From: Mytilisepta virgata
Taxonomy: Eukaryota > Mollusca > Bivalvia > Mytilida > Mytilidae
Reading direction: 5' to 3'
Length of the DNA: 64,000 nucleotides
Assembly (NCBI GenBank): GCA_028015205.1
Contig: CM051511.1
Location: 38,031,204-38,095,203, forward strand
This document shows positions 1-12,192 of this stretch, piece after piece (the stretch's first letter is position 1; each line of letters begins with the position of its first letter). The notes below the pieces were generated by a model. It did no database searches. It had not been told where the DNA came from and was given only the letters and a program-made list of their open reading frames with translations. Position numbers and translations under genes: made by a program.

Positions 1-722
1 TTCATATGAAGTGGCGTAGAGAAGAGAGGGTCTTATTGATGTGTCGGATATTCTACGATTTCTTTAGATGTTTATTCTTATACATCCTTTAACCTTAATT
101 GATAAATCAGATTAATTTTCAATCGAAGTGGCGGTTCCTGGGGAAATACTTCAAGAACGGTCCTAACTATAATTTGTAAATTATATATTATTATATCAGA
201 AAAAGATAAATAACTTTAAGTTAGTGAAAATGTAAGTTTTTATGAAGTTTAACTTTCACGGTCCGTCGACGAGTAAGACACAAATGTTTGGTCCGTCGAC
301 GAGTAAGTGTGTCCTACGTTGAATTTATATTATTTTCACTTCTTTTCACACATTTTCAAACCAAAATAATCTAAATGACCACCAATATTTATCGGACTTA
401 CAAACATACCGGAATGAACATATAAATAACAAGACTTGTTTGTGTCTTACTCGTCGACGGACCGTGAAAGTTAAACTTCATAAAAACTTACATTTTCACA
501 AACTTAAAGTTATTTATCTTTTTCTGATATAATAATATATAATTTACAAATTATAGTTAGGACCGTTCTTGAAGTTTTTCTCCAGGAACCGCCACTTCGA
601 TTGAAAATTAATCTGATTTATCAATTAAGGTTAAAGGATGTATAAGAATAAACATCTAAAGAAATCGTAGAATATAAGACACATCAATAAGACCCTCTCT
701 TCTCTGCGCCACTTCATATGAA
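1..722. mobile_element. Foldback element with 284-bp terminal inverted repeats
   Basis: Positions 1-284 reappear as an inverted, nearly exact copy at 439-722, leaving a spacer of about 154 bases. Both ends carry TTCATATGAAGTGGCG or its complement, so the ends are themselves palindromic. The inner part of the left arm contains a short tandem duplication of GGTCCGTCGACGAGTAAG (near 260-277 and 290-307). No open frame is present, so this is a non-autonomous foldback or long-TIR MITE. The left end coincides with the window edge, so it may continue further left and a target duplication cannot be judged. Confidence 0.85.
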
Positions 723-2620
723 ATTTTAATATTTAATGGTAACTAATCAGATTTCAAGATTTATACCATCCATCTTTACCGGTTTTACAAACTTTACTTG
801 ACTTAATATAGAAACAAGACGGGACCGTAAACAATGCAGGAAATACTTACCTTGATTTGATTCTTGGTAATTTTGAACAAAAAATAAATGTAGGTCAAGT
901 GATTATTCATATTTTAATTTTCGGGATTCGAGAAACAACACTTCATTTCAACGGTAACTGGGGATTAGACCCCCTCCTACCCCTCCCCAATGTGTAAAAA
1001 TATTTGAATTTAATATTATTATCTTATTATTATTATAATTTAATTTATTCATGTTTTAATTTTCGGGAAACAACACTTCATCTCAACGGTAACTCGGGAT
1101 TAGAAAGCCTCCTAGCCCCCCCCCATCCGTGTGAAAAATATTTTTGAATTTTCGGGAGTTGCTCTCCCCCCCCCCCCCCCCCCCTCCCACTCACTTATGG
1201 TGTAAAAAATTGTTACCAGTCAGTTTAAACACTTTTTAAAATTATAAATAAAATAGGATCATTTGAAGCAACATCATATTTCTGTGCATGATAACTTAAA
1301 AACAAACAAAAAACAGGGACATTCATAAAATAAATGGCTACGAATAATAAATTTTATACTTTACCTTCTGTCTATATTGTTTATAAGGTCATTGTCTATT
1401 GAATCAGACTCACTTAATCTGCAACAATAATCCACTGTCTCTTTAATTCTAATTAAAAAACGTTCTCTGTCGCCACTGTCTGCCATTGCTTAATTGTAAT
1501 GACTTCCGAACATCAATCATCAACGTTAAAACGAGCTATTTGATTGGCTCAGAAGTGAATGCAATATACACGCTAACAAGAAAATATTGCGCGCCATTTC
1601 TTAATAATAGCGCGCAAATAAAAATTATACTTAAGTATATACAAATGAAAAAAAATAGCGCGCAATTAATAAAAATGGCGCGCTATTTGATAAAAAAGGC
1701 GCGCTAATTTATACAAATAGCGCGCTAAACTGAAGAATATACGCGCATATCTGATATACGCGCCAAAATAGGCCGCCAATGACACGAATGGCCATTCATA
1801 GTCTTCCTGTAAGATGAAATTTTTATTCCTTTTTCATATTTAACTACAAAGATTCGCGCATGCTCAACCCAAACTACACGTGCAAAAAATGGCAACAATG
1901 TGGAAATCTTTAAGTTTTACCCAGTAAAATCTACCTTGGCGTTCTAATCTTCTCAAGTTTATGATTATGGACTGTTAGATCGTCTGACACATACCTTGTA
2001 ATGGATTTTGTTTTAATTTGAACTCAGAAAGGTGTGCAAAATGCCTTATCGATCGTCATTGGTGAATGACCTCGATATTGAACTTTAGAAATTGTTGACA
2101 GGTCATAAGGTGTACAGCAATTATATTTAAACGTAATAAAAGCACAGACACTTTTAATGTAAATTACTTTAATGTCATGCGAAGTAAAAGTATGATTTAA
2201 TAACAGAAAATGTTGGTGACAAGAAAGTTTGAAAGGTTGTCATATCCTTGTGTTGATTTTCTTTAGTTTCTGTTGAAAATTTAGTGTGGATGATATTTAT
2301 TCGTACGTTCATTTGTAGGATTTGCTAGTTTGACTTTATTTTGTTTGCTTACATTCTGAACAATGTTCAAGACAAACTGTAGCAGGAATCAACAATTACT
2401 CTCTATTATATTTTTTTTTCGAAATAAAAAAATGTTTGTTGAAAACATTTTTTGTCACGCCTGCGACGAAAAGTCGAGAAGGCAAGATATAGGTATTACT
2501 TTCCAGCGGCGACAGCGTTGTAAACTTTTTTTATATAAACTTTAATAACTTTGAACACATAATGCCTACAGTTAAGATTTTTGTCCGACAGATATAAAGT
2601 TTGCCGCAATATACTTGTCT
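723..2620. other. Intergenic, AT-rich, with short local duplications and homopolymers
   Basis: No gene was recognised. The motif TTTTAATTTTCGGG followed by AACAACACTTCA occurs twice (about 915-955 and 1055-1085), a degenerate duplication of about 145 bases. A run of about 19 cytosines lies near 1166-1184. A cluster of GCGC-containing units at 1588-1770 is listed separately. The short open frames here (for example 1486-1707) run across repeats and resemble no family. Confidence 0.5.
1588..1770. repeat. Irregular array of GCGC/GCGCGC units in AT-rich DNA
   Basis: About ten GCGC cores are spaced 15-40 bases apart, mostly written as AATAGCGCGC or AATGGCGCGC with AT-rich spacers, and ending in ACGCGCATATCTGATATACGC. 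Units alternate in orientation, so the array is partly self-complementary. Spacing is too irregular for a satellite or a CRISPR array. The function is unknown. Confidence 0.6.
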
Positions 2621-3335
2621 GGTGATCATGACCTTGTTTTCATCGTTCACTGACTTCATAAACATAAATGTAAAATCTGCATCTAAGTTTTGTGGTTAAA
2701 TCCATTTCTCATCAACTGGAATATTTGGTCTATAGATAGTTCTTAATGGGTACATGCATGCCAGTCTGACACCTGGCTTGATGTCAATTTCATGCTTTAG
2801 TGACTTCGCACTTGCATGGTCTAAGCAACTATATTAACAAGACCCACCATATTTGGTCAATAGATAGGTCTTGGTCTGACACATGCCTTTGACCTTAACC
2901 TCAATTGCATGGTTGAGTGTCACATTTTAGTGATTAAGTCCATTTCTTAGCAACTATATTACCTAAGCTCACCATGCTTGGTCAATAGATAGTTCTTAGT
3001 AGGCACATTGGACCTTGATTTCAATTTCATGCTTGACTGACTTTGTCACATTTTCGAGATTAAGTCAATTTCTCAGCAATGTAATACCTAGACCCACCAT
3101 ATTTGGTCAATAGATAGTTCTTAGTGGCTACATGTCGGTATGATAACTGCCTTTTAACCTTGACCGCAATTTCATGCTTGAGTGACTTGTTTCGTGTTTT
3201 GGGATAATGCCCATTTCTCAGCAATTGCAATACATAGACCCAACTGTATTTCGTCTATAGATATTCCTTGGTGGGTACATGGCTGTCTGAGACCTTCACC
3301 TGGTTTTCACACTTCAGTCACATTCGAACACCTCC
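2620..3335. repeat. Degenerate tandem repeat, about 130-160 bp units
   Basis: Four to five diverged units are recognisable from recurring phrases such as CCATTTCTCAGCAA, ATTTGGTCAATAGATAG, TTCTTAGTGG, and GACCTTGA followed by TTTCATG. The phrasing (dinucleotide order, GACCTTGACC, TTTCATGGTT) is related to the much better preserved array at about 30000-31170. No hairpin head or 3' end of the kind seen at the other arrays was found, so this is probably an old fragment. Confidence 0.7.
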
Positions 3336-4462
3336 ACCAAGATTTCGAATATTGACAGTAAAACGTGACTGTTGGTAAAAGCTAAGCCTTAATACACATT
3401 GAACTCTTACTGAAAATGATGTCCTGGTTTCCTTACCACGGAATGTACATCGATTTTGAAAAAAACCCTCAATATTTCAGAAAAAAAGGAATACTTCACT
3501 GTAATTGATCTCACATAACAAAGAACAAATCCGTGAAAAGTCAGTTTGAAATTATACACAACTACAGTTGCAATCTTTCCACCACTGCTTTCCAGCATAT
3601 AAATATGTTTAATCAATAGACAACTAATGAGTAAATTTCGTCTGCGTGACCATATATTAAAAATTTAAATGGGTAGGTGCCAACACATACCCAGAGAACG
3701 AAGGTTATGTACCCAATGCTCAGTTATTGAAAACGAATATCACTTTTTTCTTTAAATGCAAAATTAATGATTCTATCAGACATAATCTTATTACAAAAAT
3801 AAGAAAAAAAAATTGTCCTAACTTCTCACATCATATACTGCCATTTGAAAAATTAAAACTAGTCCTTAATCCTCAACTTGAACTGTTGCCTTATGTTTGA
3901 GACTTTATAAAGCAATCATTAGAATTGCGAAAATGAGGTCCACGTCGGTTACATGTTCTCAGACTATATGTTTATATTGTAACGGAATTGGATTTTCTCG
4001 AGTTCACGGAATATGTGGATTAATAAGAAATGCTTTCAAGCTCGTATATTTTATTCTACGTGAATAAAATTACATAACAAATGGTAGCAATCAAATTTAC
4101 AAGTATTTATATATATATATAATAATAATATATATATAGTTGGAACAATATCTCACCTAAATAAAGTGAATTTATCTATGAACAAGGTTACCTACAGTAG
4201 TTTCCGTCTTATCGCAACTGAATTCCCGTTAAGTCTGACGGCATAATAATCCGTGTTGCACGGGCCGGGCAACCCGGCCGGACGGGACATCGTCAGAACC
4301 AGGGTGTCCCGCCCGGTCCTATCGGAAGTGGACCGGCAAACCCACATAGCAAAACGACCATAAAGCCGTGTACAAGCTATTTTCCATATATATAAATGCA
4401 GGGATCATATAATACTATCATATACAGTTCCTGTTTAAATATAGATTCATGTCCCCTTCATA
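3336..4462. other. Intergenic; AT microsatellite and an unusual GC-rich patch
   Basis: No gene was recognised. An (AT)n/(ATA)n tract lies at about 4105-4138. A GC-rich block of about 120 bases (about 4240-4360) has inverted GGCCGGGCAACCCGGCCGG-like sequence and stands out from the surrounding AT-rich DNA. CATATACAGTTCCTG occurs twice at about 4420-4472, and the second copy is where the duplicated block at 4463 begins. Confidence 0.5.
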
Positions 4463-5176
4463 TACAGTTCCTGATAAATGTGACATTAAAAGCAAATACC
4501 ATTACAATATTATGTATTTGTACCTTAATGTCATATTGATTGTATTTACGATTTGTATGTGATTGTACACGTATATAACTTGATCCCTACGGTCACACTC
4601 CACAAATTAATAGTACCATTTCCTATGTGAAGTGAGCTTACAAATGTCATGGTCTAGTGCCATCTTCAGAGTAAATATTAATACCCATATACATGTATAA
4701 ATATTCTGAAAGGCCATTATGTTAGCATTGTCTCAATCATGATAAAATAAACAAAAAATATCCATGGAAACCTAGTTGGCATAGCAACATTTCAAAATTT
4801 TTCATAAAAAAGCTTTAAAAATGTTAAATTTCACTCCACTTCGGTTTAAAATTGAGGTCTGATGCAGCGTTTCAATCCAATTAAGACTTAATTTTTCAGA
4901 TTCTGCATAAAATTCCATTACATATGTGGGGAAAAAAGTTTACTTTTCCGGCTCTTTTTTTTTCGCAATTTAACTTTCCAGTGCAGGTGCCGATTATCAC
5001 TGTCAAAGTTTTACACACCACATGTAAATTCACAAGTCCCAGTTTATGACCTCCCATTACTTGACAGAAGCAAAATCAGTTAATGTTTTCGTATTTTTTA
5101 AAACTAATATCTATCCTCTTTCAGTCAATATTACAATTTTGAGGTTAAGACATTTATTATTCATCTATCATTATTA

Positions 5177-5384
5177 TAAGTTATCATGCTTTGACCCAAC
5201 TAACATGATTATTTAGACAGTGTCGAAAATTGTTGAACGGTGAGGGCGAAAGCCCGAACCGTTCAACAATTTTCTAGACAGTGTCGAAAATTGTTGAACG
5301 GTGAGGGCGAAAGCCCGAACCGTTCAACAATTTTCTACACTGTCTAAATAATCATGCTTGTTGGGTCAAAGCATGATAACATTT
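5177..5384. repeat. Long palindrome with duplicated centre (copy A)
   Basis: The outer arms GTTATCATGCTTTGACCC and GGGTCAAAGCATGATAAC are complementary and enclose further complementary sequence down to a GAGGGCGAAAGCCC tip. In this copy the central hairpin (AAAATTGTTGAACGGT and its complement) is present twice in tandem, at about 5217-5275 and 5276-5335. The single-unit form is at 6800-6939. The structure is that of a hairpin MITE or a cruciform-forming sequence. Confidence 0.85.
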
Positions 5385-6010
5385 TTGTGCGGTTATGCTA
5401 ACCGTATTGAGTATATAATTAATTAAACGTTAAACACACAAATGTCCTAGATTTCACTTCGCAAAATTCACATGTTTACTCCGCCCACTGACCGCGTGTT
5501 TGACCCTCACTCTTAATGTGTATGCTCCGCCCACTGATCGTGTAACCTGATGATCTATTGAATTTCCATGTAGTTATCACTTTTAATTTTGTATGATATA
5601 TTACAGAGAAGTATAATAAATATATTTTATTTGAATTGCTCTAGATCGATAAAGCCCTGGATTGCGTCATGCATGTATAGATGTCAACCAGTGGAATTTT
5701 CTATTCGCCGACCGGTTAACAGGTCAACTTGCCTGATGTAGGGCAATACACTAAGGTTATCACAAGACAGCGTGTTCCTTACTTTGTTCTTTTTATAGCA
5801 CACATGATTTAAGGTCAACAGGTTGAGCACACATGATTAAAGGTCAACATATTACAACGCGATTGCTGGTTGGCTACAGGCACATGTTTTGTAAGAAGTT
5901 TTCATTTTGGGGGCAATTTGATTGGGTTGTGTATGGCGAACATGGTTATTTAGCGGATGGCAAGGCAGCCAGTAGAATTCAAGTTTACAACTGCATAACC
6001 GTACAATATA

Positions 6011-6080
6011 AGTTATCATGCTTTGACCCAACTAACATGATTATTTAGACAGTGTCGAAAATTGTTGAACGGTGAGGGCG
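6011..6080. repeat. Half of the palindrome at the duplication junction
   Basis: This stretch matches the left arm of the 6800-6939 palindrome up to GAGGGCGA, the tip of the hairpin, and then joins ATACAGTTCC, the first bases of the duplicated block. The break therefore lies in the hairpin loop. Confidence 0.85.
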
Positions 6081-6081
6081 A

Positions 6082-7566
6082 ATACAGTTCCTGATAAATG
6101 TGACATTAAAAGCAAATACCATTACAATATTATGTATTTGTACCTTAATGTCATATTGATTGTATTTACGATTTGTATGTGATTGTACACGTATATAACT
6201 TGATCCCTACGGTCACACTCCACAAATTAATAGTACCATTTCCTATGTGAAGTGAGCTTACAAATGTCATGGTCTTGTGCCATCTTCAGAGTAAATATTA
6301 ATACCCATATACATGTATAAATATTCTGAAAGGCCATTATGTTAGCATTGTCTCAATCATGATAAAATAAACAAAAAATATCCATGGAAACCTAGTTGGC
6401 ATAGCAACATTTCAAAATTTTTCATAAAAAAGCTTTAAAAATGTTAAATTTCACTCCACTTCGGTTTAAAATTGAGGTCTGATGCAGCGTTTCAATCCAA
6501 TTAAGACTTAATTTTTCAGATTCTGCATAAAATTCCATTACATATGTGGGGAAAAAAGTTTACTTTTCCGGCTCTTTTTTTTTCGCAATTTAACTCTTCA
6601 GTGCAGGTGCCGATTATCACTGTCAAAGTTTTACACACCACATGTAAATTCACAAGTCCCAGTTTATGACCTCCCATTACTTGACAGAAGCAAAATCAGT
6701 TAATGTTTTCGTATTTTTTAAAACTAATATCTATCCTCTTTCAGTCAATATTACAATTTTGAGGTTAAGACATTTATTATTCATCTATCATTATTATAAG
6801 TTATCATGCTTTGACCCAACTAACATGATTATTTAGACAGTGTCGAAAATTGTTGAACGGTGAGGGCGAAAGCCCGAACCGTTCAACAATTTTCTACACT
6901 GTCTAAATAATCATGCTTGTTGGGTCAACGCATGATAACATTTTTGTGCGGTTGTGCTAACCGTATTGAGTATATAATTAATTAAACGTTAAACACACAA
7001 ATGTCCTAGATTTCACTTCGCAAAATTCACATGTTTACTCCGCCCACTGACCGCGTGTTTGACCCTCACTCTTAATGTGTATGCTCCGCCCACTGATCGT
7101 GTAACCTGATGATCTATTGAATTTCCATGTAGTTATCACTTTTAATTTTGTATGATATATTACAGAGAAGTATAATAAATATATTTTATTTGAATTGCTC
7201 TAGATCGATAAAGCCCTGGATTGCGTCATGCATGTATAGATGTCAACCAGTGGAATTTTCTATTCGCCGACCGGTTAACAGGTCAACTTGCCTGATGTAG
7301 GGCAATACACTAAGGTTATCACAAGACAGCGTGTTCCTTACTTTGTTCTTTTTATAGCACACATGATTTAAGGTCAACAGGTTGAGCACACATGATTAAA
7401 GGTCAACATATTACAACGCGATTGCTGGTTGGCTACAGGCACATGTTTTGTAAGAAGTTTTCATTTTGGGGGCAATTTGATTGGGTTGTGTATGGCGAAC
7501 ATGGTTATTTAGCGGATGGCAAGGCAGCCAGTAGAATTCAAGTTTACAACTGCATAACCGTACAAT
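6082..7566. repeat. Duplicated block, copy B (about 1.5 kb)
   Basis: Direct tandem copy of 4463 onward, with a handful of substitutions and only one central hairpin. After 7566 it is followed by about 40 bases (about 7567-7604) that also occur inside the block at about 5133-5170. The rearrangement is therefore not a simple unequal crossover. Confidence 0.9.
6800..6939. repeat. 140-bp palindrome, single-unit form
   Basis: Arms of about 65-70 bases pair from GTTATCATGC at the left to GCATGATAAC at the right, with a small loop near 6868. There are few mismatches (for example TAACATGATTAT against ATAATCATGCTTG). No coding capacity. It is probably a hairpin MITE carried along in the duplication. 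Confidence 0.85.
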
Positions 7567-7604
7567 ACAATTTTGAGGTTAAGACATTTATTATTCATCT
7601 ATCA

Positions 7605-8246
7605 TGTAGTCAAACTTTACCAACTCTAATAATTAATAAAATTCTGGGGGTGCATTTCTCTGAAACTTAGATAATTATGCTTTTAGTAAAGTAAATTTTA
7701 CGGATAAACAACATAGCCTCCCCGATTAACACTGTATAATTAGTATATATTAAACGAAACTTGATGACGTAGAGCACAAATTGTTTATGTACTTTCATTT
7801 TCCAAGGGAACTAATGACTCAAAAAGTGTTTTACAAAGAAAAGCATGCATTTAAGAGAGTTACAGTTAGTTTTTTTTATAGGATTTAAAATAAGTAATTG
7901 AGATATATAAAATAAGTCATTGAGAGTAATTCCTATTTCTAAGAAAAATATACTTCCTGCAGATAAGATAGGCAGAGCCACAGGTCTTTTATATGATACT
8001 ATTCGTTTAGGTATTTGGGATTCTGTTTCCGAGCTATGTCTGATTTGACCGCCCGACGATGTGTCCAGGGCTCAACACACTTCGAAATTTTAAGGAGAAG
8101 TGACTTCTCCCTTATAACCAAACAGAAAGAAGTGAGAACATGATAGGAGACTTTAGAGAGAAGTTGGGAATCAGCACAATGTTTTCATATCTTAGCATAT
8201 AAAGCCTTTTAACCCTTTATTTAAGTTTTGACTGTATTCCATTTCA
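7605..8246. other. Intergenic, nothing recognised
   Basis: AT-rich sequence without a supportable gene. A small near-duplicate phrase (AAATAAGT.ATTGAGA) occurs at about 7888-7925. Nothing else was seen. Confidence 0.4.
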
Positions 8247-8800
8247 CATACCCCCACTGTAAAAGTGGGGGATATATTGCATTCACTTTGTCCGTTCGTT
8301 TGTCCAACAAATATTTCCGTCACACTTTTCTCAGAAACTACTGAATGGAATGACCTTATATTTGGTCAGCAGCTTAATAGTGATGAGTTGTAACATGTGG
8401 GCACTTTTCAGATCTATCAGACACCTACTTCCTGTTTGCCGATAATTTGAAATTTCAATATGTTGAATGAACTTCAAATTTTTCATCACAATTTTCTCAG
8501 AAACTACTGAATGAAATGACTTTATATATGGTCAGCAGCTTAAAAGTGACGAGTTGTAATGTGTGAGCACTTTTCAGATCTATTGGACAGCTACTTCTTG
8601 TTTGAGAATACTTTGAAATTTCAATATGTTGAATGAACTTAAAATTTTTTGTTACACTTTTCTCAAGTACTATTGTACAGAATGACTTCATACATTACTT
8701 GACAATGAACCTTTTGAATCTGTCGGACAACACTTTCCTGTTTGCCAATACTTTAAATTATGAGTGGGGTATTCTTAGCACGACATCACATGCATTCTTG
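8247..8800 (+). mobile_element. Hairpin-headed repeat, family C (tandem core)
   Basis: The 5' head is a hairpin, CCCCCACTGTAAAAGTGGGGG (8251-8271). The core holds about three units of 150-180 bases containing TTTTCTCAGAAACTACTGAA, GGTCAGCAGCTTAA and ACTTTTCAGATCTATC. The 3' end carries GAGTGGGGTATTC, which mirrors the head motif, and stops near ATTCTTGTT. The same plan (hairpin head, tandem core, inverted subterminal motif, CTNGTTT-like end) is shared with families A, B and D in this window. Assignment to non-autonomous Helentron/'pearl'-type elements is inference. Confidence 0.6.
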
Positions 8801-11022
8801 TTCATGTTGTGATTTTGATAAATTTACATGATAGAAGCAAACAAATATCATAATTTGAATTTTGGCTTTCACATGCTAGCTAAATAATAAAATACTGTAT
8901 TGGAGGGGGTTCTCAAATTTTGTTTTTATTAAAATTTGGTACCATTTTTTTCATAAAAAAATTTTTGTACTATAAAATTTTGCGAGAATGGTGTTATAAA
9001 ATTAATGTTAAAAAATAGGCTTTGGTTAGGTGCAAAGTGAAAGTGACATGTTTGTCTATTGAAAAGATAGCAGAAAGTTTTTGTGCAAGATTTTTGGCTT
9101 TTTCTTTTCCGTACAACAATTTGACAACATTCTGAAACCAGAACTAAGACATGTCAGAAATGATAGGGCAACTTTAATTTTGCTTTTGGGGTAACATTAG
9201 GGCGATTTTATATTTTCGAACCCGACTTTTTCACCCACTTTGGCGAGTTCGGTGAGCCTTCCATGTTAGGAGCTATTTTTCGGACTTGGCAGCCCAATGA
9301 TGCAGCCAACTCAGAAAGATATCTCTGGGCACATAATCCTGAAAGGATTAGTCTTGTACAGATCCACTTTGGGTTTGGAATATGTTTTTTACTTGAAATA
9401 TATCTTTCATTTTCACTGATTTTAATGTAATTGTGTGTAGATGTAAAAAGGAACAATGATCATTGCTTAACATGCTCAAGATAAACTTCATTTTTGGTTA
9501 TTACAATATTTTACAAATTTTTTTGGCCCAAGCTACATTGTATGTTTTAGATTTTGGCTATCTATTCTAATAAAATTAAGTTTGTTTGATTTCTATGGGC
9601 GGTCATCATGTACCAACTGCAATAGACAAAATTCAAATTAGAATTTGACTGATTGAGGATGAATGTGCTGCATGAGAATTTTACAAGTGATGGTCATTAC
9701 ATTACCTTAAATACTGGAATTATCAAATATTTAACTTGAAAGGAACTGGTCCAATATGTATCGTCATTCGTAATCATTTCCGTCTAAGGATTTAATTGTT
9801 CAGCTATAAGGTGATTAGGGGTAACCGAAAATACTACCAATATTTCTTTGAGCCGTCATCATGTAACAACTGCAATAGACACAATTTAAATCATAATTTA
9901 CTGTACAAGTCATAAAAATCTCACTCATCAAGAATGCCGAAATGGCAAATGTCCAACGGGTAAGATGCCCGTGTATGTGTAGTTTTCTAGTATAACTAGT
10001 AATAAAAATAATAGTCTTTTAAAAAATCTTTGAAAGGCATCGATAAAATGAAATAAAATAACATGAAAGTTTTCTAAAAAGTAGATTTTATCTGTTGCAG
10101 TGTGAAAACTGATGTGGATCCACAAAGCAATTCTAGGGCCTGTTTTGTTTGTTCAAATAATCTTTGAAATTCTTACCAAAATGAATTGAAATTTGATGTG
10201 AATTCTCTGTGTATGTTAGCCTCTATTAGGTGAAATATTTTGACCTCATTCAAACAGCCAGCATGACATCCTTTAACATACCAGTCTAATTTTTTTGGGC
10301 CCTTTTGTGTTTTTCAATTGGTTGATATTTGCAACCGATAATCTAATACTATTGGTTGATGACAACCAACTGATTAACCGCTATAACTGGCTACCTATTT
10401 ACATGTATTTATGTTTTTCATCCAATATTTTAGGAGGTTCAAAGCACACATAATGCCATGCTTGGTGTGCAGAGCATACACATTATAGATATGGCTTTGA
10501 TATGCACAGAATGTGCAATAGTAAATAATAATTGTAGGTTCTAAAGTACATTTAAATGTTCAGGAAGTTATCTAATATAAGTGTGCTTCTAATTTTTTAT
10601 AGTATTTTTTCACAACCAATTTAAATACAATCGATAATGAAAATTTACAATCAATAATCTAGCTGAATGCCACAACCAACTTATGATCGACTGTAATCAA
10701 TCATCAAAACATCACCACTGGTTAAATAAGAATAAAACATCTCTGATGAAATAGCTTGGCCAAATTAAATTAACTGAAAGTTTATAATAGTGTTTGAATA
10801 AAGTTTGTATATATATGGTACATTAGCCCTAACAGACAACTAAAACTGCTGCCATTGCTTGTTCCAGTTAAAATATCTGTCCTGAAATTACTCTCCCAAA
10901 TGAATTTTATATGAGAAAAAGTGTTAGATTTAATTGGACCCAATGTGAGAGATTAAAGCCCAGGAAATAACACTTGCCATCTGTGACTTCCACTTTGAAT
11001 GTTAGATTGTTAATCCTGAACT
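8801..11022. other. Intergenic, no gene recognised
   Basis: AT-rich sequence. The phrase CATCATGTA(C/A)(C/A)AACTGCAATAGACA occurs twice (about 9604-9632 and 9856-9884), marking a diverged direct repeat of about 250 bases. A patch rich in CAACCAA/TTGGTTG words in both orientations lies at 10310-10730. Short open frames such as 9208-9456 (minus) resemble no known family. Confidence 0.4.
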
Positions 11023-11025
11023 TAA

Positions 11026-11323
11026 GGCCACACCAAATTGATTTTAGTTCTTTGAAATTTTTTATGGCAAAAATATACCGTGCGAGTGAGCGAGCAAAAT
11101 TTAAATTAAAATTTTTTTCTCAAGGAATAGTTTTTTTCAGGCGAAGATCAAATTTGTGTGCAACACAGTTTTTTTTTAACTAAAATATTGCAAAAATATT
11201 GAAAAAATCTCTATTTTTACGAAATTTTAGGAGTGAGCAAACATTTTTTATTTTTAATTTCTTGAAAAAAGAAGAATATTTGGTGAATTTTTAGAATTTT
11301 TCTAAAATCAATTTGGTGTGGCC
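11026..11323. mobile_element. PIF/Harbinger-type MITE, GGCCACACC family, copy 1
   Basis: The terminal inverted repeats GGCCACACCAAATTGATTTT and its complement are perfect for about 20 bases, and the element is flanked by TAA on both sides (11023-11025 and 11324-11326). A 3-bp TWA duplication with GG-starting ends fits Harbinger MITEs. The interior is AT-rich and non-coding. Related copies lie at 37475-37805 and, partial, at 43586-43735. Confidence 0.8.
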
Positions 11324-11357
11324 TAATTAAGTATAACAGATAAAGTTTTCTATATGT

Positions 11358-12063
11358 CACAGACGAACTATACCACCATATCATTAGGGTGAAATAACAA
11401 ATCTGTAACAAGGTGCTGCACCTTGTTTTATTAACTGCAAATATAATAATATAAAACTGTAAATGAAGAACATCGACACACACAATTCATACAATAAACT
11501 GCCCAAACGAACAGACCTCACTTAAATAATCAATACCTCTGTTAAGTGTCTTACGTGAATGTTTAAACTTGTTTAATTGCAAACCAATTATGAAAAACTA
11601 AAAACAACTTTAACACAAAAATCAATTCAAATTAAAATAAATGTGTTCACTTTTCGTAATTTTACTATTTTAATAAATAATTCCAAAACTAAAAATAAAA
11701 AGAATACTGCGAAAATAAAAAGACACCTGAAAATATTTCAAATATCAAACGCTGAAAAAGTTCTTGAAAATTAAATACCTGCAAATATGACCTGCTTTAT
11801 AGAGAGACCGCTCTCTTAAGCTAACTGGCAGTTAATAAATAAAAAAAACCTAAAAATGAATTCGCTCCAAAATGTGAATGTGAAATTCATGCATGTAGTG
11901 AATATAACATGTGCATGTGACGTCATTCATCAAAGTAAAAAATATGTCATTAAGATGAAATATGAAATGAACGATAATGAATATAAATTTAATGTACACT
12001 GAACACCAAAAGTCAAAATCAAGCACACCCAATAAAAGCACTATCAAAACTTATATACGATAA
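11358..12063 (+). repeat. 0.7-kb interspersed repeat, copy 1
   Basis: Aligns in the same orientation, with scattered small indels, to 45142-45872. Shared phrases include ACAGACGAACTATA, CTGACCAAACGAACAGACCT (or a variant), TTCACTTTTCGTAATTTTAC, GAGAGACCGCTCTCTTA and CACTGAACACCAAAAGTCAA. No convincing open frame is conserved between the copies, so it is a non-coding element of unknown class. Confidence 0.8.
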
Positions 12064-12192
12064 CATATATAAATACACAAACTTGATGCTTTACATAAAT
12101 ATTGGTCATGATCCAAAGTATCTGCTCAAATACCGTAACAGTTTCTAGATGTCATGCATGTTATAGTTTTAATGCATTTACATATTCTTTAA

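Larger units (their letters stand above)
4463..6080. repeat. Duplicated block, copy A (about 1.6 kb)
   Basis: This block is repeated with very few differences at 6082-7566. Copy A carries the internal palindrome (5177-5383) with its central part present twice. It ends with a third, half-length piece of the palindrome (6011-6080), which stops at the hairpin tip and joins directly to the start of copy B. The 71-residue open frame at 5833-6048 recurs in copy B because the DNA is duplicated and does not look like a gene. Confidence 0.9.

Noticed and set aside
1588..1770. CRISPR-like array
   Set aside because: Repeat units are irregular in length, sequence and orientation, and the genome is eukaryotic.
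5833..7670. Near-identical open frames of 71 and 92 residues in the two duplicated blocks
   Set aside because: They share the first about 58 residues only because the DNA is duplicated. There is no family resemblance and the C-termini diverge at the rearrangement points.
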